Positions 1 to 6,386 of a stretch of DNA of 9,968 nucleotides are shown in pieces. The DNA comes from Candidatus Zipacnadia bacterium. Lineage in GTDB: Bacteria > Armatimonadota > Zipacnadia > Zipacnadales > Zipacnadaceae. Location of the stretch: assembly GCA_029821255.1 (NCBI GenBank), contig JALGTS010000039.1, positions 1-9,968 of the forward strand, written 5' to 3'. The notes beneath the pieces are model-generated. The model was not told where the DNA came from. It ran no database searches and saw nothing but the letters and a program-made list of their open reading frames with translations. Position numbers and translations under genes: made by a program. Position 1 is the stretch's first letter, and each line of letters starts with the position of its first letter.

Positions 1-1
1 C

Positions 2-793
2 TATGAGGGGGTAAAATCACGCTACCCGGGAGTCGACATAGTAGTTGTGCGGGAGAACACCGAGGATCTATATGCTGGTATCGAATTCGCCAGTGGCACC
101 GACCAAAGTGCGCAGGTAATTGAGCAGATACACCAGCTGACCGGCCAGCAGATCCGCCGGGATTCCGGCATCAGCATAAAGCCGATATCCTGGCAGGCCT
201 CTACCCGCATTGTACGCTTTGCCTTTGAATATGCCATTGCCAACAACCGGCATAAAGTTACGGCGGTGCACAAGGCTAATATTATGAAATACAGTGACGG
301 GCTCTTTCTGGATGCTGCCCGCGAGGTTGCCCGGGAGTATGCCGACAGCGGCATTGAGTTTGAAGACCGCATTGTGGACAATATGGCTATGCAGCTCGTC
401 CAGAAGCCCGAGCTTTACGATGTGCTGGTCTTGCCTAATCTGTATGGCGATATCATAAGTGATCTGGTCAGCGGGCTGGTTGGAGGGTTGGGAGTGGCAC
501 CGGGCGCTAACATTGGTGACGACATCGCCGTCTTTGAACCAACCCATGGTAGTGCCCCCAAATATAAGGGTATGAATAAGGTCAATCCGACCGCAACCAT
601 ACTCTCGGCGGTCTTGATGCTGCGCCACTTGCAAGAGAACGAGGCTGCCGACCGCCTGGAGGCAGCAGTGGCGGCTGTTATCAAGCGGGGAGAGAAGGTC
701 ACCTATGATTTGAAGCCGACTCGCGATGATCCTACCGCAGTTGGCACCAGCGAGATGGCCGACGCTATCATCGCTGAGTTGGCATCAGGGTAG
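2..793 (+). CDS. icd: Isocitrate dehydrogenase, 3' part (5' end outside window)
   Basis: Open from the left edge (first full codon at base 2) to TAG at 791-793, giving 263 C-terminal residues. The enzyme oxidatively decarboxylates isocitrate to 2-oxoglutarate in the cytoplasm (TCA cycle). Visible signatures are RENTEDLYAGIE near base 50 (substrate-binding Arg and the catalytic Tyr), HKANIMK near base 270 (catalytic Lys), NLYGDIISDL near base 437 (metal-binding Asp residues) and THGSAPKYKG near base 541 (cofactor loop). RENTEDLYAG favours isocitrate over isopropylmalate dehydrogenase. The loop keeps Lys and Tyr at positions equivalent to E. coli K344/Y345, which select NADP; NAD enzymes usually carry Asp and Ile there. 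The Y391 equivalent is also present (VTYD), but the R395 position is Pro, so NADP preference is an inference. The malate dehydrogenase gene lies downstream on the same strand, past one opposite-strand gene. Homoisocitrate dehydrogenase is a less likely alternative. Confidence 0.92.
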   Translation, partial: YEGVKSRYPGVDIVVVRENTEDLYAGIEFASGTDQSAQVIEQIHQLTGQQIRRDSGISIKPISWQASTRIVRFAFEYAIANNRHKVTAVHKANIMKYSDGLFLDAAREVAREYADSGIEFEDRIVDNMAMQLVQKPELYDVLVLPNLYGDIISDLVSGLVGGLGVAPGANIGDDIAVFEPTHGSAPKYKGMNKVNPTATILSAVLMLRHLQENEAADRLEAAVAAVIKRGEKVTYDLKPTRDDPTAVGTSEMADAIIAELASG

Positions 794-843
794 CAAGCAT
801 CATATTGTGTAGCCAGCACTGAGTCACTTCTGAATAGGTCGGT

Positions 844-1626
844 CTACCGGCGTACAGCCCGGATGAGCAGTGCCGGAATGATCGTGATAGCGGCGACCAG
901 GGCCACGGTTATGATGCCGAAGTTCAGCAGTGTTTGCAGCCAGTCCAGAGCGCTATCCATATGTGTAATGAGGAACTGGCAGACAGGAGCATCTGCCGGA
1001 AGGCGCTGCAATACGACAAAGGCAGCAATAAGCCCCACTCCTGCAGCGAGGAGAGCCGGGATACTGTGTTGGGCATCAATACGGCTCGGTGCTAACTCTG
1101 AGCCAATACTGAAGGCCAAGTACAGAAAGAGATAAGTCTGCCAGGTGTGGAAATCCAGAGCCTGCAAGTTCATCCAGATATTGTCAACCAGTGAATCAGC
1201 AAAGCCGGAGTGAGCAGCAACCGTAAAGTGTAGGTCAATAGCAAGCATCTTGGCGGCACCGCGCAGCGCCAGCGTGCCGACCAGCAGCGGGGCAAGGGCC
1301 GCCATCCCTGTTGCCAGCCAGGGCAGGGCTATCGGTGACCAGGGCAATCCCGGTTGGCAGGAGCCACGCCCGCGCGGATCAAAAATACAGGGGACCATCC
1401 GCCGCACCGTATAACCGAAAATCAGGTAGCCAGCGGCATGGCTTAGCTCGTGTACGAGGTTTCCTGGTAAGCGCAGTAGTTGCACGAGCCGCCCACCCCG
1501 CGCGCAAGGGTTACGACTGGCCACTGCCTGTAGTACCCAGACAAAGATCAGCCGGGACAGCATATAGAGCAGAATTGCTTCAGCAACGACGGTAGCTGTC
1601 TGCTTGGCGAAGGCAGTCGCATCCAT
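844..1626 (-). CDS. Putative M50-like membrane metalloprotease (HExxH)
   Basis: A 260-residue hydrophobic protein. The start chosen is the ATG at 1626-1624 (MDATAFAKQ). An in-frame ATG at 1665 would add 13 residues; it is less likely because a TATAAT box lies between the two. Hydrophobic segments are at about residues 11-35, 47-71 (carrying HELSH at 59-63), 98-122, 164-179, 189-206 and 233-255. HExxH inside a membrane segment followed by a glycine (HELSHAAGYLIFG) is typical of M50/M50B intramembrane zinc proteases. A possible third ligand is D184 in ELAPSRID, a stretch reminiscent of the second M50 metal motif. There is no signal peptide and no PDZ domain. Substrate and role are unknown. It sits convergent to the isocitrate dehydrogenase gene and divergent from the malate dehydrogenase gene, so context gives no function. 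The motif is clear; the assignment to a working protease is an inference. Confidence 0.75.
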   Translation of the reverse strand: MDATAFAKQTATVVAEAILLYMLSRLIFVWVLQAVASRNPCARGGRLVQLLRLPGNLVHELSHAAGYLIFGYTVRRMVPCIFDPRGRGSCQPGLPWSPIALPWLATGMAALAPLLVGTLALRGAAKMLAIDLHFTVAAHSGFADSLVDNIWMNLQALDFHTWQTYLFLYLAFSIGSELAPSRIDAQHSIPALLAAGVGLIAAFVVLQRLPADAPVCQFLITHMDSALDWLQTLLNFGIITVALVAAITIIPALLIRAVRR

Positions 1627-1635
1627 ATCAGCGCT

Positions 1636-1641
1636 ATTATA
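1636..1641 (-). promoter_or_regulatory. Candidate -10 box for the M50-like gene
   Basis: The minus strand reads TATAAT at 1641-1636, nine bases before the ATG at 1626. Transcription would begin about three bases before the start codon, giving an almost leaderless mRNA. No purine-rich ribosome binding site is visible before this ATG, which fits. The -35 region at about 1659-1664 (TGGTAT on the minus strand) is poor. The box lies in a near-palindrome (GCTATTATAGC, 1633-1643), so it could also act on the plus strand. Confidence 0.4.
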
Positions 1642-1699
1642 GCAGACTGCCGCAACTGATACCATGCGAATGTGTATAGCTTCTATCTGATATTTGATG

Positions 1700-1704
1700 G
1701 GAGG
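1700..1704 (+). promoter_or_regulatory. Ribosome binding site of mdh
   Basis: GGAGG ends eight bases before the GTG at 1713. It supports GTG 1713 as the start, which places the GAGNVGA dinucleotide-binding loop at residues 8-13, the usual distance for this family. Confidence 0.75.
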
Positions 1705-1712
1705 ATGATGCG

Positions 1713-2647
1713 GTGAAAGTTGCAATAGTTGGAGCAGGTAATGTTGGGGCCACCTGCGCCCAGCGTATCGCTGAAGCCGATATCGCTGACGTTGCCCTGA
1801 TTGACATAGCTGAGGGTTTGGCTGCCGGCAAGGCCTTGGACCTGGCGGAGGCGGCGCCCCTGGTCGGCCACAGTCGGCGGATTGTCGGTGGTGAAGACTA
1901 TGATTTGGCTAAGGGCTCCGATGTTGTGGTGATTACTGCCGGCTTGCCCCGCAAGCCGGGGATGACCCGCGATGACCTGCTCGCTGCCCCAACGGAAAAA
2001 TCATCACCCAAATAGTGACGGAACTGAAGCGGACTACTCCTGACGCCATCTACATTATGGTCACCAATCCCTTGGATGTGACCACTTATATTGCCCATCA
2101 GATACTGGGAGTGCCCCGGGAGCGAGTTATGGGTATGGCCGGCGCCCTGGATAGTGTTCGGTTCCGCGCGTTCATTGCTATGGAGCTGGGCTGTGCACCG
2201 GCAGATGTCCAGGCGATAGTGCTGGGGGGGCACGGCGACTCAATGGTGCCGCTGCCCCGCTATGCCACCGCAGGAGGTGTGGCGGTAACTGAACTGATCA
2301 GCTCGGCACGACTGGAGGAGATAGTGGAGCGGACGCGCCAGGGCGGGACGGAGATTGTCTCGCACTTGAAGACCGGGGGGGCCTTCTATGCGCCAGCCGC
2401 CGGTGTTGCCCAGATGGTCGCCGCCATTGTGCGCGATGAGAAGCGCTTGCTGCCGGCTTCAGTGCTGCTCCAGGGCGAGTATGGCATCAACGATGTCTTT
2501 CTGGGCGTTCCTGTTAAATTAGGGGCGGGTGGCGTGGAGCAGATAGTCGAGCTTGATCTCACCGAAGAAGAACTATCAGCACTGCACGAGTCGGCTGAGC
2601 ATGTCCGGCGAACCGTTGCACGATGGCTGGAGATGCAGGAGGCCTAA
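1713..2647 (+). CDS. mdh: Malate dehydrogenase (LDH-like family), interrupted by a frameshift
   Basis: NAD-dependent interconversion of malate and oxaloacetate. Frame one, from GTG 1713, encodes the Rossmann half: GAGNVGA at residues 7-13, NAD-binding D31, and the mobile loop GLPRKPGMTRDDLL with R80 (malate rather than lactate specificity) and R86. From 1991 the homology continues in another frame, NGKIITQIV, then VTNPLD (about 116-121), LDSVRFR (about 145-151) and catalytic His in GGHGDSM (about 171-177), to TAA at 2645-2647. Frame one itself would stop at 2013-2015. Removing two C from the run at 1987-1990 joins the halves exactly between LLAA and NGK and yields 310 residues, the usual length for this family. 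All catalytic residues are present, so the gene is either intact apart from a sequencing or assembly error, or a very young pseudogene. The MBL hydrolase gene follows 49 bp downstream. Confidence 0.9.
1987..1990 (+). other. Frameshift site in mdh (CCCC run)
   Basis: Codons in the start frame read CTC GCT GCC and then lose homology. The conserved Asn-Gly-Lys resumes at 1991 (AAC GGA AAA). Two C of the four are surplus relative to the family pattern DDLLA-x-N. A one-base loss with one extra residue would fit less well. Confidence 0.85.
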
Positions 2648-2682
2648 GTCTAAACTGATACAGGCCGGACTACTTTCGTATA

Positions 2683-2693
2683 GGGGAGAGGAG
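2683..2693 (+). promoter_or_regulatory. Ribosome binding site of the MBL hydrolase
   Basis: A purine run containing GGGGAG (2683-2688) and AGGAG (2689-2693) precedes ATG 2697 by eight and three bases. It fixes the start at 2697; the same frame is open upstream to 2553, overlapping mdh, but that extension is not family-like. Confidence 0.75.
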
Positions 2694-2696
2694 ACT

Positions 2697-3347
2697 ATGA
2701 ACATCAGATTCTTGGGGCATGCAACGTTTCTGATTACCAGTGCCGGCGGAGTGCGCATAATCACTGACCCTTATGAGGCAGGTGGTTTCGGCGGCGCACT
2801 GCGCTACGGGCCGATCACGGACGAAGCTGATATTGTCACCGTCAGTCACGACCACGCCGACCATAACTATGTAGCCGGCGTGCCTGGCAATCCGGTAGTT
2901 GTCACTGGATCCACCGAGGTCAGTGGCATCAGCTTCCGGGCAATTGATAGCTACCATGACAACGCCCAAGGCGCCGAGCGTGGCCCCAACCGTATCTTCT
3001 GCTTTACAGTAGACGGCATCAGAATCTGTCATCTGGGCGATCTGGGTCATTCGCTCAGCGCCGAGCAGCAGGCAGCGGTCGGCGAGGTGGATGTACTGCT
3101 AATTCCCGTCGGTGGCTACTTCACCATTGACGCCGGGGATGCTACCCAAGTCGTAAACCTGCTTCAGCCCTCTGTGGCCATCCCTATGCACTACAAGACT
3201 GCACAGGTGGATTTCCCTATTGCACCAGTGGATGGATTTCTGGCAGGGAAGCAGAATGTTGACAAGGTAGCAGGCTCCGAAATAACCGTCCGCGCCAGCG
3301 AGCTACCCGAAACCCCGCAAATCGTCATACTTCAACCTGCTAACTAA
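2697..3347 (+). CDS. Metal-dependent hydrolase, MBL fold (UlaG-like, COG2220 type)
   Basis: A 216-residue cytoplasmic protein of the metallo-beta-lactamase fold. It starts MNIRFLGHATFLI, with H8 in the GHA motif typical of the UlaG/UPF0173 branch. The metal motif HxHxDH is at residues 51-56 (SHDHADH), a candidate ligand is H87, the bridging Asp is D115 in HLGDLGH, and the final His is H165 in IPMHYKT. All expected ligands are present, so it should bind one or two metals. Related proteins hydrolyse phosphodiester or lactone bonds (UlaG acts on L-ascorbate-6-phosphate), but most members have no known substrate, and none can be read from this sequence. It lies 49 bp after mdh on the same strand and has its own strong ribosome binding site, so co-transcription is likely. 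It converges on rqcH with a 36-bp gap and no clear terminator. Confidence 0.88.
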   Translation: MNIRFLGHATFLITSAGGVRIITDPYEAGGFGGALRYGPITDEADIVTVSHDHADHNYVAGVPGNPVVVTGSTEVSGISFRAIDSYHDNAQGAERGPNRIFCFTVDGIRICHLGDLGHSLSAEQQAAVGEVDVLLIPVGGYFTIDAGDATQVVNLLQPSVAIPMHYKTAQVDFPIAPVDGFLAGKQNVDKVAGSEITVRASELPETPQIVILQPAN

Positions 3348-3383
3348 GCAACTGTCTGTTACCCACTGGCGCAGCGGCTGCAG

Positions 3384-5120
3384 CTAATCAGCTCTTCGGG
3401 GTTGGACCCGTAGCGTTTTGAAGTTGCGGTAGTAGACAAATCCTGGGGGCCCACCGGTAGGCTTGTTGATGTGCTTCACCTGCGTGTAATCCACCTCTAC
3501 CTTTGGTGAGCCGGCCTGGCGACTAAGCGCCGCGGCGTGCTGGGCAGCCTCAATAAGTGTGCTCTCTGGCACGGCGTCGGGGTGGCCACCCGTCTTGATA
3601 ACCACGTGCCCGCCTGGCCCCCGCTGCACATGCAGCCAGATGTCATCGGGGCTGGCCTGGCGTATGACCTCGTCATTCTGCCGTCCGGTCTTGCCGTAGA
3701 TCACCAGGTATCCATCCTGACTCTCGTAGCGGGGCAGGCGCCGTTTGGCCGGGTGGGGCTGCTCGCGTTTGGGCGGTTGCAGGATGCCTTGGTCAATCAT
3801 CTCCTGACGCAGCTCTTCCAGATCCGCTAACTGCTCAGCATTCTCAATCTGGTGTAGCAGGCCCTCCAGGTAGTCCTGCTGTATGCGATCAAGCTTCAGC
3901 AGTCGCGGCAGATGATCGGACAGCCGTTGCGCCCGCTTGTAGCGCTTGAAGTAATGCTGGGCTACCTGCTGGGGGGGGCGATTCGGATCCAGCGGTATTG
4001 TGATCGCAGATTGGTCCTCCGCGTAGTAGTTGGTCACAGTGACTTCTCTGGCCCGAGGGGGGATTTCGCTAAGGTGGGCGAGAATAAGTTCTCCCCATTT
4101 GCGGTATTTGTCAGCATCGGGCACCGACTTTAGGGCGGCCTTGCGCTTACGCGCCCGCGTCAAGACATGATCGAGTTGTTTGCCAACAGCGCGCAGGAGC
4201 TGTTCGCGCAACTGCTGGCTCTGCCAAATCTGCTTCAGCTCGTGGCAGACTTGCTCAACAGCAATGCTCAGGTCACGGACCGGTGTCGTGATCACATCCG
4301 GCTGCGATTGGGGGACGAAGGGATAGGCAAATAGGTTATTGGTGCCCTGTTCGCGGCAGATGTACGCCTCGCCGGGAGTCATAATCAGTTCGCGCAGCCC
4401 GCTGAGGACCTCAGGGAGCCGCTTGGTGCACTCCTCGTCAAGTGCTGGCAACTGCGTCCCGGCAGTGATACCGGCACGCGCCGCTATCTCGGCAATGAAG
4501 ATATCGCTGCCGCCCTGGAAGTTGTTGCGGAACCATTGCTTAAAGTTCCAGGCCGGGTCAGCTTGTTTGGCGATTCGGTTGAATTCGGCAGCCTTGATTG
4601 CGAATGGGTCTACCTTGCCAAAACTTGGTGGGGGTACGTATTCCAGGCCGGGCAAGCTCTGGCGATAGCGATTGACCTCGGCCGGGATGTGCTTGAGGCA
4701 CTCCAGGATCAACCCCTCTTCGTTTAGAAGCAGAATATTACTGTATCGTCCCGTGACCTCCGCGACCAAAGTGCACTTGGACCGGCGACCCAGGCGCTGG
4801 GCGTTGATGAACTCAATGCATAAGAGACGATCAAAACCAATCTGCTCTATGCGCTGGACAATTGCGCCCTGCAGATACCGGCGCATCACGTCAGCCAGTG
4901 GGGAATGAGTGTCGGGGCGAGGTTCAACTTCTTCAGCAAGATGAACACGCCCAAATTCGCTATCCCCGCAGAGCACCAGCCACGGAGCCGGTCCGGGAAC
5001 ATTGGTCTCCACTGCCACCTCTGACTTGCCGGTTGTTACCACCCGGCGGACCTGGCAGCCGGGCAGGACCTGTTGCAAGTCGGTGCAGATTCTTGCCAGC
5101 ATCGCACTGTCGAAGAGCAT
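3384..5120 (-). CDS. rqcH: RqcH / NFACT family ribosome quality control protein
   Basis: The 578-residue length matches bacterial RqcH (formerly FbpA, fibronectin-binding protein A). RqcH binds stalled 50S subunits carrying peptidyl-tRNA and recruits tRNA-Ala to add alanine tails that mark the nascent chain for degradation. The NFACT-N domain covers about residues 1-290 and includes GFDRLL with D97 and R98, the pair essential for tRNA binding in B. subtilis RqcH, at the same numbering. A helical coiled-coil middle follows (about 300-440), with YRKWGELILAHL and HYFKRYKRAQR. A basic linker leads to the NFACT-R domain (about 466-575), with DDIWLHVQRGPGGHVVIKT and the closing KPTGGPPGFVYY motif. 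ATG 5120 is preceded by GGAG with six-base spacing. The hotdog thioesterase gene lies 51 bp upstream on the same strand. The old adhesin name is misleading: no export signal is seen. Confidence 0.95.
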   Translation of the reverse strand: MLFDSAMLARICTDLQQVLPGCQVRRVVTTGKSEVAVETNVPGPAPWLVLCGDSEFGRVHLAEEVEPRPDTHSPLADVMRRYLQGAIVQRIEQIGFDRLLCIEFINAQRLGRRSKCTLVAEVTGRYSNILLLNEEGLILECLKHIPAEVNRYRQSLPGLEYVPPPSFGKVDPFAIKAAEFNRIAKQADPAWNFKQWFRNNFQGGSDIFIAEIAARAGITAGTQLPALDEECTKRLPEVLSGLRELIMTPGEAYICREQGTNNLFAYPFVPQSQPDVITTPVRDLSIAVEQVCHELKQIWQSQQLREQLLRAVGKQLDHVLTRARKRKAALKSVPDADKYRKWGELILAHLSEIPPRAREVTVTNYYAEDQSAITIPLDPNRPPQQVAQHYFKRYKRAQRLSDHLPRLLKLDRIQQDYLEGLLHQIENAEQLADLEELRQEMIDQGILQPPKREQPHPAKRRLPRYESQDGYLVIYGKTGRQNDEVIRQASPDDIWLHVQRGPGGHVVIKTGGHPDAVPESTLIEAAQHAAALSRQAGSPKVEVDYTQVKHINKPTGGPPGFVYYRNFKTLRVQPRRAD

Positions 5121-5171
5121 CGTCTGCTCCGGTTTTCTGCCGGGACCTGTTGAGTTGAAAGGTCTTGGCAG

Positions 5172-5582
5172 CTATGTCTTAATAAACTTAGCTTGGGCTT
5201 CGGCAACTGTGCTCCCATCGGTCAGTTCTACCTGCGCCTGGGCTGTAATCAGCTTGCCGTGCTTGCACTTGACCCAGCCGCGAACCGTCAAGGGCTGACT
5301 GATGGCCGCCGGCTGGCGATAGCGGATGTCAAGTTCGCCGGTGAGGGCGTTAATGCCTTGCTCCCACAGCATGCGCGTCATAATCTCGTCCAATAGGGTG
5401 GCGATGATGCCACCGTGCGTCAGCCCGACCCAACCCTGATGATGGCGCTGGGGAGTGAAGTGGCAGATGTAATGGGCGCCTTCAAAGTGGAAGTCGGTTA
5501 GATGAAGTCCGGATGGATTATGTGGCCCGCAGGCGAAGCACCACCCATCGTCGCCCAAATGTAGATCGGCAGATTGTGACAT
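5172..5582 (-). CDS. PaaI-family hotdog thioesterase
   Basis: A 136-residue single hotdog domain of the 4HBT/PaaI type. Family marks are CFACGPHNPSGLHL at residues 15-28, the central helix motif LTHGGIIATLLDEIM at 54-68 with H56-G57-G58 and the acidic D65-E66, and the strand TGELDIRYRQPA at 81-92. Such proteins hydrolyse acyl-CoA or aryl-CoA thioesters as dimers or tetramers in the cytoplasm; the substrate cannot be told from sequence. ATG 5582 has GGGAG seven bases upstream. It lies 51 bp before rqcH on the same strand, probably one transcript. The hairpin at 5605-5670 separates it from ssb. Confidence 0.9.
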   Translation of the reverse strand: MSQSADLHLGDDGWCFACGPHNPSGLHLTDFHFEGAHYICHFTPQRHHQGWVGLTHGGIIATLLDEIMTRMLWEQGINALTGELDIRYRQPAAISQPLTVRGWVKCKHGKLITAQAQVELTDGSTVAEAQAKFIKT

Positions 5583-5604
5583 CGTTGTGCTCCCTCGTGC
5601 CTAC

Positions 5605-5670
5605 GCAAAATCAAGTAGCCGCCTGCGGTGCTGGCGGCTACTTTCCAGGCTCTTTATCAAGTTTTTTTGC
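5605..5670 (-). terminator. Hairpin between ssb and the thioesterase gene, probable intrinsic terminator
   Basis: A perfect 11-bp inverted repeat, AAGTAGCCGCC (5613-5623) with GGCGGCTACTT (5633-5643), around a 9-nt loop. On the minus strand it is followed by TTGATTTTGC. An outer pair, GCAAAA (5605-5610) with TTTTGC (5665-5670), brackets it. Its place just after the ssb stop (5691) fits an intrinsic terminator of moderate strength. It also sits only a few bases before the thioesterase ribosome binding site, so it may act as an attenuator with read-through into the next genes. Confidence 0.6.
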
Positions 5671-5690
5671 TACTTCCCACCAGGGTCGAC

Positions 5691-6152
5691 TTATGCCGAC
5701 TGGCTTGCGGGTTCGACCGTGACAGCGTCTTCGTCTATTGCCGAGGCAATAATTTCCACTGCAGTGTGCAGTAGACTGATCGGCCACCGATCTGCCTTGA
5801 GCTGCTCAACATCCATCCGGCCGTCAACCAAGTCTTCATCCAGCAGACGCAGATACTTGGCCTTGACAATAGTGAGGTGCTCACGCCCTGTGCGTGTACT
5901 ATAGCTCTCCTTATTCAGTGTTCCGAGAATGAAGAGTCGCTGCCCCTCTTTGACCTGCTCCATGGCCCACTCGCCCAGTTCATTCCACACATCTACCAGG
6001 AACAGATCCGAGACAGGCTCACCATTGCTGCGGTGAAAGGGCCGGTCAACCTCAAAACTAAACTCAGCCTTTACCTGCCCGCCCGACTTCTCCCGCAAGA
6101 CAGCATCCCTGGTTGCCACGCCGGACAAAGCAATAAGATTCAGATGCGCCAC
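5691..6152 (-). CDS. ssb: Single-stranded DNA-binding protein, OB fold, atypical C-terminus
   Basis: A 153-residue protein starting at GTG 6152. The first ~104 residues follow the bacterial SSB OB-fold pattern: LNLIALSGVATRDAVLR, then AEFSFEVDRPF, then FLVDVWNELGEWAMEQVKEG, RLFILGTLNKESYSTRTGR and HLTIVKAKYLRLL. It should coat single-stranded DNA during replication and repair. The remaining ~49 residues are unusual: there is no Gly/Pro/Gln-rich linker and no acidic DDDIPF-like tip, the usual docking site for partner proteins. Instead there is a moderately hydrophobic segment (WPISLLHTAVEIIASAIDED) ending in EPASQSA. It could therefore be a second, specialised SSB rather than the housekeeping one. 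It is preceded by a strong promoter and followed by a hairpin, so it is probably transcribed alone or with read-through into the thioesterase and rqcH genes. Confidence 0.85.
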   Translation of the reverse strand: MAHLNLIALSGVATRDAVLREKSGGQVKAEFSFEVDRPFHRSNGEPVSDLFLVDVWNELGEWAMEQVKEGQRLFILGTLNKESYSTRTGREHLTIVKAKYLRLLDEDLVDGRMDVEQLKADRWPISLLHTAVEIIASAIDEDAVTVEPASQSA

Positions 6153-6159
6153 AAGTTAC

Positions 6160-6165
6160 ACCTCC
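6160..6165 (-). promoter_or_regulatory. Ribosome binding site of ssb
   Basis: The minus strand reads GGAGGT at 6165-6160, seven bases before GTG 6152. It supports the GTG start, as no ATG is available in this position. Confidence 0.75.
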
Positions 6166-6236
6166 AGTTTCATTAGCCAGCACTTCACCCCAAAATAATC
6201 AGGAAGCTGAGCTGGTACTGTGATGGAAATTCAGGC

Positions 6237-6280
6237 ATAAAGCGAGGGCGATACATAGTGATCGCCCCTGCCTGCTTTAT
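6237..6280. repeat. Two-tier inverted repeat over the ssb promoter start region
   Basis: The outer arms ATAAAGC (6237-6243) and GCTTTAT (6274-6280) are perfect complements, as are the inner arms GGGCGAT (6246-6252) and ATCGCCC (6261-6267) around an 8-nt loop. The outer right arm overlaps the -10 box at 6279-6284. It may be an operator or cruciform at DNA level. The inner hairpin would also form at the very 5' end of the ssb mRNA. Confidence 0.6.
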
Positions 6281-6306
6281 TATAACAAACCAATAGATAA
6301 TGTCAA
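6279..6306 (-). promoter_or_regulatory. Sigma-70 promoter of ssb (TTGACA-16-TATAAT)
   Basis: The minus strand carries a perfect -35 TTGACA (6306-6301), a 16-nt AT-rich spacer and a perfect -10 TATAAT (6284-6279). The predicted start is near 6272, giving a leader of about 120 nt before GTG 6152. Both hexamers match consensus, so this should be a strong promoter unless repressed through the overlapping inverted repeat. Confidence 0.8.
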
Positions 6307-6313
6307 GTATCCT

Positions 6314-6327
6314 CCAGCTCAAGCTGG
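6314..6327. repeat. Short inverted repeat between galE-like gene and ssb promoter
   Basis: CCAGCT-CA-AGCTGG lies seven bases upstream of the ssb -35 box. As RNA from the galE-like unit it would form CCAGC/GCTGG with a 4-nt loop, a weak hairpin without a U-tract. It could be a regulator site for ssb or a weak terminator of the upstream unit. The rest of the gap 6307-6386 shows nothing else I can support. Confidence 0.3.
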
Positions 6328-6386
6328 CGTGCTGCTCACCATCCGTACATCTGATAAACGACTGCCACTGACACCCCGGAGAGTAC

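Noticed and set aside
68..634. Long open frame on the minus strand opposite the isocitrate dehydrogenase gene
   Set aside because: It has no recognisable family pattern and lies fully antisense to a clear enzyme gene; it is a codon-bias shadow.
838..851. Inverted repeat GTCGGT-CT-ACCGGC as a bidirectional terminator between icd and the M50-like gene
   Set aside because: The loop is only two bases, one pair is a wobble, it overlaps a stop codon and no T-run follows on either strand.
1987..2003. Programmed ribosomal frameshift in mdh
   Set aside because: Slippage at the A-run would leave out the conserved Asn of the family and add a residue; no slippery heptamer or stimulatory hairpin is apparent.
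5587..5904. Plus-strand open frame spanning the ssb-thioesterase gap
   Set aside because: Serine/arginine-rich low-complexity translation antisense to ssb, crossing a terminator hairpin; no ribosome binding site.
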